Assembly: GCA_905182525.1 (NCBI GenBank)
Contig: CAJJBV010000001.1
Location: 124,001-188,000 of the forward strand
From: Cryomorphaceae bacterium
GTDB lineage: Bacteria; Bacteroidota; Bacteroidia; Flavobacteriales_D; Parvicellaceae
Length of the DNA stretch: 64,000 nt
Direction of reading: 5' to 3'
Program-made: the position numbers and the translations under genes
Shown: positions 34,019-42,348 of the stretch, in pieces
Numbering within the stretch: the first letter of the stretch is position 1
Layout of the letters: every line of letters starts with the position of its first letter
The notes under the pieces: generated by a model
The model's database searches: none
Told to the model about the DNA's origin: nothing
What the model saw: the letters and a program-made list of their open reading frames with translations, nothing else

Positions 34019-35701
34019 TTGAAAATATATCGTTACATACAAAATTATAAAGTTGAAATTCTAAAGGAAACTTTCAAACTAAGCGATTCCAATAACCTTA
34101 GTCACACTGCTAAAATTTCATTTTATGACATAAATAATAATTTAATTGACACTAAAAAATACGGTGTAATTCAGTTAGAAAAAATTTATGACCAAATATC
34201 TAAAAAAGAACCTGTAGATATTTCTAGATGTTATGTGAAAAACTTCTCATTAAGTGATTACCGATCTTTAAACAATATTTCTGAAAAAGAAAAAGTAGAT
34301 TTAATTGATTTTACTGCAACAGATTCAATTTTTGAATCTGAAAAAATAATAGACTTTTCTTTAGGAAACTTTATTGGATCAAAGGCTGACTTTTCAAATA
34401 CCCATTTTGGATTAGGTAATTTAAGTTTTTTAAAATCAGAATTTGGTGATTTTAAAGTTTTATTCAATGGCACTAGTTACAGTGAGGGGAATAATGTTTT
34501 TCAATATGCTAAATTCAATAATGGAAATGTTAATTTCGATAATGCAACTTTTGAAAATGGTAATTTAAGCTTTGTTAATACCTACTTTGGGGATGGGAAT
34601 ACTTCATTTAAAAATGTCCATTTCGGAAATGGTGATGTTTCTTTTGCCTTTGCATCTTTCAATAAAGGAAATATTTCATTTGATAAATCTATTTTTAATG
34701 GAGATGAAATTAGTTTTTCTAAGGTTGATTTCGGTTCTGGAAAAGTAGATTTCAGAAGAGTTGTTTTTGGAGATGGCGATGTTGACTTTGAGGAGATAAG
34801 TTTAGCAAAAAAAAATAAATTAGTATTTAGAAGAGCTGAATTTGGGTCTTCGTCAGTTAGTTTCAGAGATGCCCATTTAGAAGGTTGTTCAATTGATTTT
34901 GAAGAAGCTGAATTTAAAAGTGGTAAGCTAAATTTCTTTAAAGTTTCTGCTCAATCTATTTCATTAAATCATTGTTTTTTAAATTGTAATATAGATATGA
35001 GAATTGATGATTGTTATACAATCGATATGTCTCAGTCTATAGTACACAACATTATAGATTTAAATCCCGGTCTTACAAAAATGAATATTCACGAACTTAA
35101 TCTTTCTGGTGTTAGAAATATGGGTGATATATTTATAGCTTGGGATGACAATCATGTATTAGATTTAATTTCTAATCAAACTAAAACATCTCTTCATGAG
35201 AAAGCAGAACAATTTAGACTGTTAAAAGAAGAATTTAGAGATACTGGGAGGTATCTTGATGAAGATATTGCGTATGTATATTTTAAACGATATGAACTTA
35301 TGAGTGAGTATCAGTTAAATAAAGAAAAAGGAATTCTACATCTACTTCTTTTTATGCCTAATTTTATTTTCCAAAGATTGGTATTTGATAAAGTAGGGTT
35401 ATATGCTACAAATCCATTTAGAGTACTTTTTAGTATTGTCATTGTTAATTTTATATTTTCTCTTATTTATACGTTTTATTATTCTGTTGAAAACACACTT
35501 ACTTGCATGGATAATTCTGTAGGTATTTTTGATAAAATTTTAGGTAATTTATATTTTAGTGCAATAACTTTTTTCACTATTGGATATGGAGATTGTTCTC
35601 CGTTAGGATTTTTTAAAATACTAGCCCCTATTGAGGGATTTATTGGAGTATTTTTAATGTCCTACTTCACAGTTGCATTTGTTAGAAAAATACTGAGGTA
35701 G
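34019..35701 (+). CDS. Potassium channel with a large cytoplasmic-type repeat solenoid
   Basis: A 560-residue protein. Residues about 98-345 are a solenoid of short repeats, most with a 12-residue period of the form GxGxVxFxxxxF (for example GNGDVSFAFASF, NKGNISFDKSIF, GSGKVDFRRVVF), resembling pentapeptide-repeat or beta-helix proteins but not matching the 5-residue rule. Residues 385-430 form a helical linker (EKAEQFRLLKEEFRDTGRYL). Residues about 467-557 contain two membrane helices around the selectivity filter TIGYGD (520-525), typical of two-helix (Ion_trans_2) potassium channels. The start is TTG at 34019. Inference: the solenoid lies in the cytoplasm and could sense a ligand or partner to gate K+ flow. 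It is the last gene before the citrate synthase promoter. Confidence 0.85.
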   Translation: MKIYRYIQNYKVEILKETFKLSDSNNLSHTAKISFYDINNNLIDTKKYGVIQLEKIYDQISKKEPVDISRCYVKNFSLSDYRSLNNISEKEKVDLIDFTATDSIFESEKIIDFSLGNFIGSKADFSNTHFGLGNLSFLKSEFGDFKVLFNGTSYSEGNNVFQYAKFNNGNVNFDNATFENGNLSFVNTYFGDGNTSFKNVHFGNGDVSFAFASFNKGNISFDKSIFNGDEISFSKVDFGSGKVDFRRVVFGDGDVDFEEISLAKKNKLVFRRAEFGSSSVSFRDAHLEGCSIDFEEAEFKSGKLNFFKVSAQSISLNHCFLNCNIDMRIDDCYTIDMSQSIVHNIIDLNPGLTKMNIHELNLSGVRNMGDIFIAWDDNHVLDLISNQTKTSLHEKAEQFRLLKEEFRDTGRYLDEDIAYVYFKRYELMSEYQLNKEKGILHLLLFMPNFIFQRLVFDKVGLYATNPFRVLFSIVIVNFIFSLIYTFYYSVENTLTCMDNSVGIFDKILGNLYFSAITFFTIGYGDCSPLGFFKILAPIEGFIGVFLMSYFTVAFVRKILR

Positions 35702-35730
35702 AAGTTCTTTTAAATTCACTTTTAATTTAG

Positions 35731-35738
35731 TATCTTTG
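35731..35738 (+). promoter_or_regulatory. -7 promoter box (TATCTTTG) for citrate synthase
   Basis: TATCTTTG matches the Bacteroidota -7 consensus TAnnTTTG exactly and lies 32 bases before the gltA start. A partial -33 element (TTTT in cttttaaa) is at about 35707-35710, at the usual distance. This supports a transcript separate from the channel gene upstream. Confidence 0.65.
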
Positions 35739-35769
35739 CAAAGATCAAATTCTTTAATCTTTAATTTCT

Positions 35770-37056
35770 ATGAGTGAAACGGTTCAACTTACTATAAATG
35801 ACAAATCATACGATCTACCTGTAATAAAAGGTTCTGAAAATGAAAAAGCGATTGATATTTCTAAACTAAGAGCCCAAACAGGATATATTACTATTGACAC
35901 TGGTTTTAAAAATACAGGTTCTACAACAAGTGCAATAACATTTTTAGATGGTGAAAATGGAATTCTAAGATATAGAGGTTATCCGATTGAACAGTTGGCT
36001 GAAAAAGCGAATTTTCTAGAAGTTTGCTACTTATTAATCTATGGTAATCTTCCAACTAAAACTGAGTTTAGTTCATTTACAAATAATATTACTAATCACA
36101 CATTAGTTCATGAGGATATGAGATCATTTTTAAATGCATATCCTACAAAGGCTCATCCAATGGGAATATTGTCTGCATCACTATGTACACTTTCAACTTT
36201 TTACCCTGAGTCTCATGAACAGAATAGATCAGAAGAATCTGTTGACCTTACAATCTATAGGTTGCTAGCAAAATTACCAACTCTTGCTGCTTGGGCATAC
36301 CAAAATGCTGTTGGCCACCCAGTAATGTATCCTAAAAACAAATATAATTATTGTGAGAATTTCTTACAAATGATGTTTGCAATGCCAGCTTTTAATTACG
36401 AACCAGAACCAGTAATTGTAGATGCACTTAATAAATTATTAATTCTTCACGCTGATCATGAACAAAATTGTTCTACTTCTACTGTTAGAGTTGTCGGATC
36501 TTCCCAGGCTAACCTTTACGCATCAATTTCTGCCGGTGTTTCAGCTTTATGGGGGCCGCTTCATGGAGGTGCTAACCAAGCAGTAATAGAAATGCTAGAA
36601 AAAATATTAAATGACGGAGGAGGACTCAAAAAATGGGTTGAAAAAGCAAAGGACAAAGAAGATTCGTTTAGACTTATGGGTTTTGGACATAGAGTTTATA
36701 AAAACTTTGATCCTAGAGCTAAAATTATTAAAAAAGCTGCTGATGATGTTTTAAATAAATTAGGTATTGTTGATCCCGTGCTTGATATTGCGAAGGAGTT
36801 AGAAGAAGTTGCTTTAAATGATGAATATTTTCAATCAAGAGGTCTTTATCCAAATGTTGACTTTTATTCAGGTATAATTTACAGAGCATTGGGAATTCCA
36901 ACTGAAATGTTCACAGTAATGTTTGCAATGGGAAGACTCCCAGGCTGGATAGCTCAATGGAAAGAGATGATGAAGGACAATCAACCTATTGGCAGACCAA
37001 GGCAAATATATACAGGTGAAAAAGAAAGAAATTACAAATCAATAGAAAAAAGATAA
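35770..37056 (+). CDS. gltA: Citrate synthase
   Basis: A 428-residue protein of typical length for the hexameric bacterial citrate synthase. Catalytic regions are present: WGPLHGGANQAV with the oxaloacetate-binding His, and GFGHRVYKNFDPRAKII with the conserved His-Arg. The N-terminal part (GFKNTGSTTSAITFLDGENG) is the regular domain of the Gram-negative type. It condenses acetyl-CoA and oxaloacetate into citrate, entering the TCA cycle. A well-matched promoter lies immediately upstream. The convergent ytxJ gene ends 1 base after its stop codon. Confidence 0.97.
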   Translation: MSETVQLTINDKSYDLPVIKGSENEKAIDISKLRAQTGYITIDTGFKNTGSTTSAITFLDGENGILRYRGYPIEQLAEKANFLEVCYLLIYGNLPTKTEFSSFTNNITNHTLVHEDMRSFLNAYPTKAHPMGILSASLCTLSTFYPESHEQNRSEESVDLTIYRLLAKLPTLAAWAYQNAVGHPVMYPKNKYNYCENFLQMMFAMPAFNYEPEPVIVDALNKLLILHADHEQNCSTSTVRVVGSSQANLYASISAGVSALWGPLHGGANQAVIEMLEKILNDGGGLKKWVEKAKDKEDSFRLMGFGHRVYKNFDPRAKIIKKAADDVLNKLGIVDPVLDIAKELEEVALNDEYFQSRGLYPNVDFYSGIIYRALGIPTEMFTVMFAMGRLPGWIAQWKEMMKDNQPIGRPRQIYTGEKERNYKSIEKR

Positions 37057-37057
37057 C

Positions 37058-37402
37058 TCAAGGAATATCTTTCCAGTTTATATCTCCATGTGATGCGTTA
37101 AATATTGTTTTTCCGTCTTGGATTATTAAAACCTGTGGTGACTCATGAAAAACATTAAAATTAGTAGCAATATTATTAGATAGTTCACTGTTTTTCAATA
37201 AATCCAGAAGGTAACATTTTGATATTTTTGGATTATTAAATCCTGATTCTATTCTGTTTTTAGCCATAAAACTTATAGAGCACCTTGTAGAATGCTTAAA
37301 AATTAGGACTTTATCAATAAATGATAACTTTAAGATGTCTTGAAGTATCATTTCACTATTTAGGTCAATCCAACTTGTAGGTTGAGAAATAATACTTTCC
37401 AT
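37058..37402 (-). CDS. ytxJ: Bacilliredoxin-like protein, YtxJ family
   Basis: A 114-residue thioredoxin-fold protein. The motif FKHSTRCSIS places a single cysteine at the position where thioredoxins have CxxC, as in the YtxJ (DUF2847) family; the C-terminal part has the conserved HESPQVLII cis-Pro strand. Members are predicted to remove bacillithiol from mixed disulfides on proteins. Its presence suggests that the host uses bacillithiol, known from other Bacteroidota; no biosynthesis gene is in the window. It lies downstream of tRNA-His in the same direction. Confidence 0.85.
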   Translation of the reverse strand: MESIISQPTSWIDLNSEMILQDILKLSFIDKVLIFKHSTRCSISFMAKNRIESGFNNPKISKCYLLDLLKNSELSNNIATNFNVFHESPQVLIIQDGKTIFNASHGDINWKDIP

Positions 37403-37446
37403 AAAATAAGAATAAAAAGGAAATTAAATTAAAGTCTAATAATTAG

Positions 37447-37521
37447 GGTGGAAGACGGGATTCGAACCCGCGACCCTCGGTACCACAAACCGATACTCTA
37501 ACCAACTGAGCTACATCCACC
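37447..37521 (-). tRNA. tRNA-His (GTG anticodon)
   Basis: Folding the minus strand gives a normal cloverleaf: acceptor GTGGATG with CTTCCAC, D arm, anticodon arm TCGGT-TTGTGGT-ACCGA with GTG at the centre, and T arm with TTCGAAT. The extra 5' G (minus-strand base at 37521) and C at position 73 are the identity elements of histidine tRNA. A U-U mismatch appears at acceptor pair 6-67. CCA is not encoded. Confidence 0.95.
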
Positions 37522-37635
37522 ATATATGGGGGCAAATATAAAAAATTATAAATTACTTTAAGATATTTAACTAGGTAATAATCAAATAAGAATATTTATA
37601 ATAAATTCATTATTAAATATTAATTACTTTTAAAT

Positions 37636-38559
37636 ATGCAATTACTTAAGAAGCTTTGTAATATTCATGCTCCGTCTGGAAATGAAGTTAAAATGAAAGA
37701 ATTTATATTAGATTATGTGAATAAAAATAAAGCTACATGGAACATTGTTCCTGAAATTATTGAAGGAGAAAGTATTCAAGATTGTATAATTCTTAAATTC
37801 GGAGAACCTAAAACTGCTATTTTCGCACATATGGACTCTATAGGTTTCACTGTTAGATACGGGAAAGAATTAATCAAAATTGGTGGTCCAATAACTAATG
37901 ATGGAATTCAACTTGTTGGTAAAGATTCTAAAGGTGATATTAACACTGAATTATATAATTATGAAGATGAGAACGGAGTTACTCATATTGAATATATATT
38001 TAATAGAGAAATTGACAGAGCAACTGAACTTACTTTTAAGCCAGAATGGAGAGAAGATAAAGAATTTATTCAATGTTGCTATATGGATAACAGATTAGGT
38101 ATCTGGAATGCCCTAGAAGTTGCCAAAACTTTAGAAAATGGTGCTATTTGCTTTTCATGTTATGAAGAAGTAGGTGGAGGAAGTGTTGGATATCTTGGGA
38201 AATATATATATGAGAAATGGGGAATTAAACAAGCACTTATTTCTGATATTACTTGGGTAACTAATGGTGTAAAACATGGAAAAGGAGTTGCAATATCAAG
38301 AAGAGATTCTGGACTTCCTAGAAGAAGTTATGTAGATCGTATTATTAAATTAGCTAAAAAAGCTAAAGTTAATTATCAGATAGAAGTAGAATCTTCTGGT
38401 GGAAGTGATGGAAATCAACTACAAAAATCACCTTATCCTATTGATTGGTGTTTTATTGGTGCTCCTGAAGATAATGTTCATTCACCAGATGAAAAAGTTC
38501 ATAAAAAAGATATAGAGTCAATGGTTACACTTTACAAGTATTTAATGAAAAATTTATGA
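37636..38559 (+). CDS. M42-like metallo-aminopeptidase
   Basis: A 307-residue protein showing the co-catalytic metal-binding motifs of the M42 family in order: HMDSIGF (His), CYMDNRLG (bridging Asp), EEVGGGSVG (catalytic Glu pair), SDITWV (Asp) and NVHSPDE (His). The N-terminus LLKKLCNIHAPSGNE is also typical. It has no signal peptide, so it probably acts on peptides in the cytoplasm. It is somewhat shorter than the usual 340-350 residues of the family. Its last four bases overlap the start of the NlpC/P60 gene, indicating coupled translation. Confidence 0.88.
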   Translation: MQLLKKLCNIHAPSGNEVKMKEFILDYVNKNKATWNIVPEIIEGESIQDCIILKFGEPKTAIFAHMDSIGFTVRYGKELIKIGGPITNDGIQLVGKDSKGDINTELYNYEDENGVTHIEYIFNREIDRATELTFKPEWREDKEFIQCCYMDNRLGIWNALEVAKTLENGAICFSCYEEVGGGSVGYLGKYIYEKWGIKQALISDITWVTNGVKHGKGVAISRRDSGLPRRSYVDRIIKLAKKAKVNYQIEVESSGGSDGNQLQKSPYPIDWCFIGAPEDNVHSPDEKVHKKDIESMVTLYKYLMKNL

Positions 38560-39323
38560 TCAAATACGGTGTAAATATATTGGGTCTAATACCACTAAGG
38601 AAAAATCCTAATGACCAAAGTGAAATGATTTCTCAAATATTATTTGGTCAACATTTTAAAATCATTAGTTCCAATCCCAAATGGGTTCAAATAATCACTT
38701 CAAAAGATAACTATGAAGGGTGGATTTGTATTAAGCAATATCTAGAGATAAATAAAAACGAGTATGATAATCTTTCATCTAACAACTATCCAATAGCTTT
38801 AGATAAAATAAGTCAACTAATTGAAATTGATAACGATATAGAAATTAATATTCCAATGGGGTCTACCCTGCCCTTTTTTGAAAAGGGAGAAATCAAAATA
38901 AGTAATAAAAAATTTAAATTTAAAGGGCAAACTGCTTCAAAAAATTTAAATGATATTCTAAACTATTCTAAACTTTTAATGAATTCACCATATTTATGGG
39001 GAGGAAAAAGTATTCTTGGTATCGACTGCAGTGGGTTTACTCAGCTAATACATTCATTATGTGGAATTGACCTTCCTAGAGATGCATATCAACAAGCTAA
39101 AATGGGTAAAAAAATTAAATTTCATGAAATTATGCCTGGAGATCTTATCTTTTTTGAAAATGAATCTAAAAAAGTTAATCATGTTGGAATAAGATTAGAA
39201 AGCAATCATATTATTCATGCTTCAGGAAAAGTAAGAATTGACATACTAAATAAAAATGGAATTTTAAATCCAGACAATAATTTAATTTCTCATAAATATC
39301 ATTCAGCAATTACAATCAAATAA
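38556..39323 (+). CDS. NlpC/P60 family peptidoglycan endopeptidase with SH3-like domain
   Basis: A 255-residue protein. Residues 1-70 resemble a bacterial SH3 domain (KWVQIITSKDNYEGWI). The NlpC/P60 domain follows with the catalytic C158 in GIDCSGF, H209 in NHVGI, and H221 in IIHASG. Family members cleave cell-wall peptides (gamma-D-Glu-diamino acid bonds). No signal peptide is visible, so it may act on recycled muropeptides in the cytoplasm, which would agree with the coupled M42 peptidase gene, or it may be exported by another route. Confidence 0.9.
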   Translation: MIKYGVNILGLIPLRKNPNDQSEMISQILFGQHFKIISSNPKWVQIITSKDNYEGWICIKQYLEINKNEYDNLSSNNYPIALDKISQLIEIDNDIEINIPMGSTLPFFEKGEIKISNKKFKFKGQTASKNLNDILNYSKLLMNSPYLWGGKSILGIDCSGFTQLIHSLCGIDLPRDAYQQAKMGKKIKFHEIMPGDLIFFENESKKVNHVGIRLESNHIIHASGKVRIDILNKNGILNPDNNLISHKYHSAITIK

Positions 39324-39329
39324 TTGCAT

Positions 39330-39773
39330 ATGAGAAATTTATTTTGCATTGCTGTAATGGGCCTTCTAACAAGCTGTTTCTTATTGCAGAAGCAGAAAGT
39401 AGCAGATAACTGTATTCCTATTTATGATTTAATGCAAGATCAAGAACAATCTTGGAATGATGGGAATATTGATGATTTCATGAATAAATATTGGGAAAGT
39501 GACTCACTAATATTTATAGGGAAATCTGGTATTAATTACGGATGGAAAACTACGATATTAAATTACAAAAAGTCTTATAAAAATAAAACGGAAATGGGAA
39601 TTTTGAAATTTAAAAATATTATTTGCAATCCAATAAATGACTCTACTCATATTGTTACTGGGAAATGGAGTCTTTTAAGAAATGATTCGTTAGGAAGTAT
39701 AGGAGGTTATTACACATTAATTTGGATGAAAAAAAACGATTTTTGGAAAATAATTTATGATCACACATCTTAA
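39330..39773 (+). CDS. Putative lipoprotein with DUF4440/SnoaL-like (NTF2) fold
   Basis: A 147-residue protein starting MRNLFCIAVMGLLTSC, a lipoprotein signal with the lipobox LTSC. The mature part (QDQEQSWNDGNIDDFMNKYW, SDSLIFIGKSGINYGWKTTI, GKWSLLR, WKIIYDHTS) matches the DUF4440/NTF2-like fold seen in many small Bacteroidota proteins. I start at the ATG 39330, not the TTG six bases upstream, because it begins the lipoprotein signal directly. Function unknown; it follows the NlpC/P60 gene by six bases. Confidence 0.78.
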   Translation: MRNLFCIAVMGLLTSCFLLQKQKVADNCIPIYDLMQDQEQSWNDGNIDDFMNKYWESDSLIFIGKSGINYGWKTTILNYKKSYKNKTEMGILKFKNIICNPINDSTHIVTGKWSLLRNDSLGSIGGYYTLIWMKKNDFWKIIYDHTS

Positions 39774-39798
39774 ATTAAATAATTCTCAAACAAACAAT

Positions 39799-39806
39799 TA
39801 TATTTG
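39799..39806 (+). promoter_or_regulatory. -7 promoter box (TATATTTG) for ndk
   Basis: TATATTTG matches TAnnTTTG exactly and ends 27 bases before the ndk start codon. No clear TTTG -33 element is visible at the expected spacing. ndk would thus have its own short transcript ending at the terminator at 40276-40310. Confidence 0.6.
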
Positions 39807-39833
39807 CCTATCAATAATTAAATATAAAATATA

Positions 39834-40253
39834 ATGTCAGGAAACAGAACTTTTACTATGCTTAAACCAGATACTGTGGAGTCTAATAATATCGGTAACG
39901 TAACTCAGATGATTACAGACGCAGGATTTGTTATAAAAGCAATGAAACTAACTCAACTTTCAAAAGATCAAGCTAAAGAGTTCTATTCTGTACACAAGGA
40001 AAGACCTTTTTATGGAGAATTAGTTGAATATATGACTTCAGGACCTATAGTAGCCGCTGTACTTGAGAAAGATAATGCAGTCGAAGATTTTAGAAATTTA
40101 ATTGGATCTACAGACCCTTCTGAGGCTGAGGACGGAACAATTAGAAAAAAATATGCAGAGTCAAAAGGAAGAAATGCTGTACATGGTTCTGATTCAGATG
40201 AAAATGCTCAAATAGAAGCTGATTTTCATTTCAACAAAGAAGATTTGGTTTAA
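39834..40253 (+). CDS. ndk: Nucleoside-diphosphate kinase
   Basis: A 139-residue protein with the full family signature: [10 protein letters not shown] at the N-terminus and [13 protein letters not shown], where H117 is the phosphorylated histidine. It transfers the gamma-phosphate from ATP to nucleoside diphosphates, balancing NTP and dNTP pools in the cytoplasm. Length is as usual for the family. It stands alone between a promoter and a strong terminator. Confidence 0.97.
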   Translation: MSGNRTFTMLKPDTVESNNIGNVTQMITDAGFVIKAMKLTQLSKDQAKEFYSVHKERPFYGELVEYMTSGPIVAAVLEKDNAVEDFRNLIGSTDPSEAEDGTIRKKYAESKGRNAVHGSDSDENAQIEADFHFNKEDLV

Positions 40254-40275
40254 TTTTTTTTCTTATTTAATAATT

Positions 40276-40310
40276 AAGCCAATTCAATTAATTGTATTGG
40301 CTTTTTTTTT
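40276..40310 (+). terminator. Intrinsic terminator of ndk
   Basis: An 8-bp stem (aagccaat, 40276-40283, with attggctt, 40296-40303) encloses a partly self-complementary loop and is followed by a run of Ts to 40310. It begins 23 bases after the ndk stop. Confidence 0.92.
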
Positions 40311-40339
40311 ATTTAATTCATAGATAATTACCTACCCTA

Positions 40340-41206
40340 ATGATGAAAAAAATATCCTTTTTGATATTAATTATGATTTTTGAATTACTAAGTACGTCTT
40401 TTAAAATTCAAGGGGAATATGATTTGCCAATTATTAAAAATAAAGCATTTCAAAGAGGTGAAAAGCTTACCTATAATTTACATTATGGTTTTATTGATGC
40501 AGCAACTGCAACATTGTCTGTAACTAATGAAAAAATTAAATTTTCAAATAGAGAGACTTATCATGTTGTAGGAGTTGGAAAAACAAATGGAATTACAGAC
40601 TGGATTTTCAAAGTTCGTGATCGTTATGAATCTTATATAGACGAAAAGGCTTTAGTTCCGTGGCTATTTACACGAAGAGTAAACGAAGGGGGGTACATAA
40701 TCAATCAAGATTATATTTTTAAAAGATTCGAAAATAAAGTTAAAACTGAAAAAAATAATACTTACCATATTTCAGATAATATGCAAGATATGATATCTGC
40801 TTTTTACCAAGCTAGAACGTTTGATTTTTCGGAAATAAAAATTGGTGATGAATTTTCTATAGATTGTTTTATGGATGAAGAAGTATTTCCTGTAAAAATA
40901 ATGTTTAAAGGTTATGAAAATATAAAAATTGAATTAGGTAAAATTAGATGCATGAAATTTATTCCATTACTTCAAACTGGAAGAGTATTTAAAAAAGAAG
41001 ATGATCTTAGTTTTTTCATTTCTGATGATGAAAATCATGTTCTTGTAAAGGCTAAGGCAGATATTCTCTTCGGAGCGATCGAAGTGGAGTTAATAGATTG
41101 TAAAGGACTTTTAAATCAGATTAATTACACTTTAAGTTTTTACAATATATTAAATCAAAAAAAAACTCATCCAAATAATAGGTTATTTATACTAACTTTA
41201 ATTTAA
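40340..41206 (+). CDS. DUF3108 family protein
   Basis: A 288-residue protein with an N-terminal signal (KKISFLILIMIFELLSTSF). The segment AFQRGEKLTYNLHYGFIDAA and the later RYESYIDEKALVPWLFTRR region are typical of DUF3108, a family of secreted or periplasmic proteins of unknown function that resemble outer-membrane lipid carriers in fold. It ends in a stop whose last A begins the next gene's ATG, so the two genes are coupled. Confidence 0.85.
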   Translation: MMKKISFLILIMIFELLSTSFKIQGEYDLPIIKNKAFQRGEKLTYNLHYGFIDAATATLSVTNEKIKFSNRETYHVVGVGKTNGITDWIFKVRDRYESYIDEKALVPWLFTRRVNEGGYIINQDYIFKRFENKVKTEKNNTYHISDNMQDMISAFYQARTFDFSEIKIGDEFSIDCFMDEEVFPVKIMFKGYENIKIELGKIRCMKFIPLLQTGRVFKKEDDLSFFISDDENHVLVKAKADILFGAIEVELIDCKGLLNQINYTLSFYNILNQKKTHPNNRLFILTLI

Positions 41207-42348
41207 TGTTGAAATGTCAAAAACCCCTATTTAGTTTAGATGAAAATGTTCATTATTTAAATTGTGCCTACAAAAGCCCACTTTTAAAAAATGGAGAAGA
41301 AATGGCAAAAAAAGCGTTATTAAGCGAAAGAAATCCTTTTAACTTAAAGCCTCATAGTTATTTTGAAATTTCAGATAAAATAAGAATCGAGTTTTCAAAA
41401 ATAATTCATTGTCATAAAAATGAAATAGCACTATTCCCTTCTACATCTTATGGATTTGCAAATGTTTTTAATAATTTGAAAGTAACTCAAGTTAAAGCAA
41501 TTACAGTCGAGAATGAGTTTCCAAGTGGTTTTTTTAGTATTAAAAAATGGAGCTTAGAAAATGAAATAATGTTACAAACACTAACAAGAAATAAATTGTC
41601 TGCTAAAGATTGGAATCAGAAAATACTTGATTCAATTGATGAAAAAACCAATGTAGTATTCATGTCCTCAGTTCATTGGATGGATGGAACTAAATTTGAT
41701 ATTAAAAAAATAGGTAAAAAATGTAAATCAGTAGGTGCCTATTTTATAGTAGATGGTACCCAGTCAGTAGGTGCGATGAATATTAATGTTAAAGAATTTA
41801 ATATTGATGCTTTAATTTGTGCAGGATATAAATGGTTGTTTGGCCCTTACTCTATGGCTCTAGGTTATTTCTCATCAAAATTCAACAACGGAACTCCAAT
41901 TGAAGAATCTTGGATGAATAGAACCAACGCTGAAGAATTTAGTAACCTTACAGATTATGACTCAAAATACAAAACTATGGCAGGCAGATACAATGTTGGC
42001 GAAACTGCAAATTTTGTTTTATCACCAATTATGTTAAATGGATTAAAACAGCTTAATAATTGGGGAATATCTAATATAGAATCTTATTGTAAAAAATTAG
42101 CAGATCCATTATTAAAGCAGTTAATTCCCTTAGGTATTAAGTTTGAAGAAAATAATTATTTTAATCCTCACCTATTTTCACTTGGTTTACCAGATTATAT
42201 TGACAATATAAATTTTAAAAAAACATTAGACAATAAGAATATTTATATTTCTTTAAGAGGAAAAAACATAAGAGTTTCGATTAATGTTTTTAATAATCAG
42301 AATGATATAAATATGTTAATTGAAGCAGTTAAAAGTGTTTTAAAATGA
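41206..42348 (+). CDS. Class V aminotransferase-fold PLP-dependent enzyme
   Basis: A 380-residue protein with the cysteine-desulfurase-like fold type I pattern. K209 in CAGYKWLFGPY is the expected PLP Schiff-base lysine, and VDGTQSVGA contains the Asp that pairs with the pyridine nitrogen. The family includes kynureninase, isopenicillin epimerase and cysteine desulfurases; no feature here picks one. The active-site cysteine loop of SufS/IscS desulfurases is not evident, so I do not call it a desulfurase. It overlaps DUF3108 by one base and converges on the class III aminotransferase gene. Confidence 0.82.
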   Translation: MLKCQKPLFSLDENVHYLNCAYKSPLLKNGEEMAKKALLSERNPFNLKPHSYFEISDKIRIEFSKIIHCHKNEIALFPSTSYGFANVFNNLKVTQVKAITVENEFPSGFFSIKKWSLENEIMLQTLTRNKLSAKDWNQKILDSIDEKTNVVFMSSVHWMDGTKFDIKKIGKKCKSVGAYFIVDGTQSVGAMNINVKEFNIDALICAGYKWLFGPYSMALGYFSSKFNNGTPIEESWMNRTNAEEFSNLTDYDSKYKTMAGRYNVGETANFVLSPIMLNGLKQLNNWGISNIESYCKKLADPLLKQLIPLGIKFEENNYFNPHLFSLGLPDYIDNINFKKTLDNKNIYISLRGKNIRVSINVFNNQNDINMLIEAVKSVLK

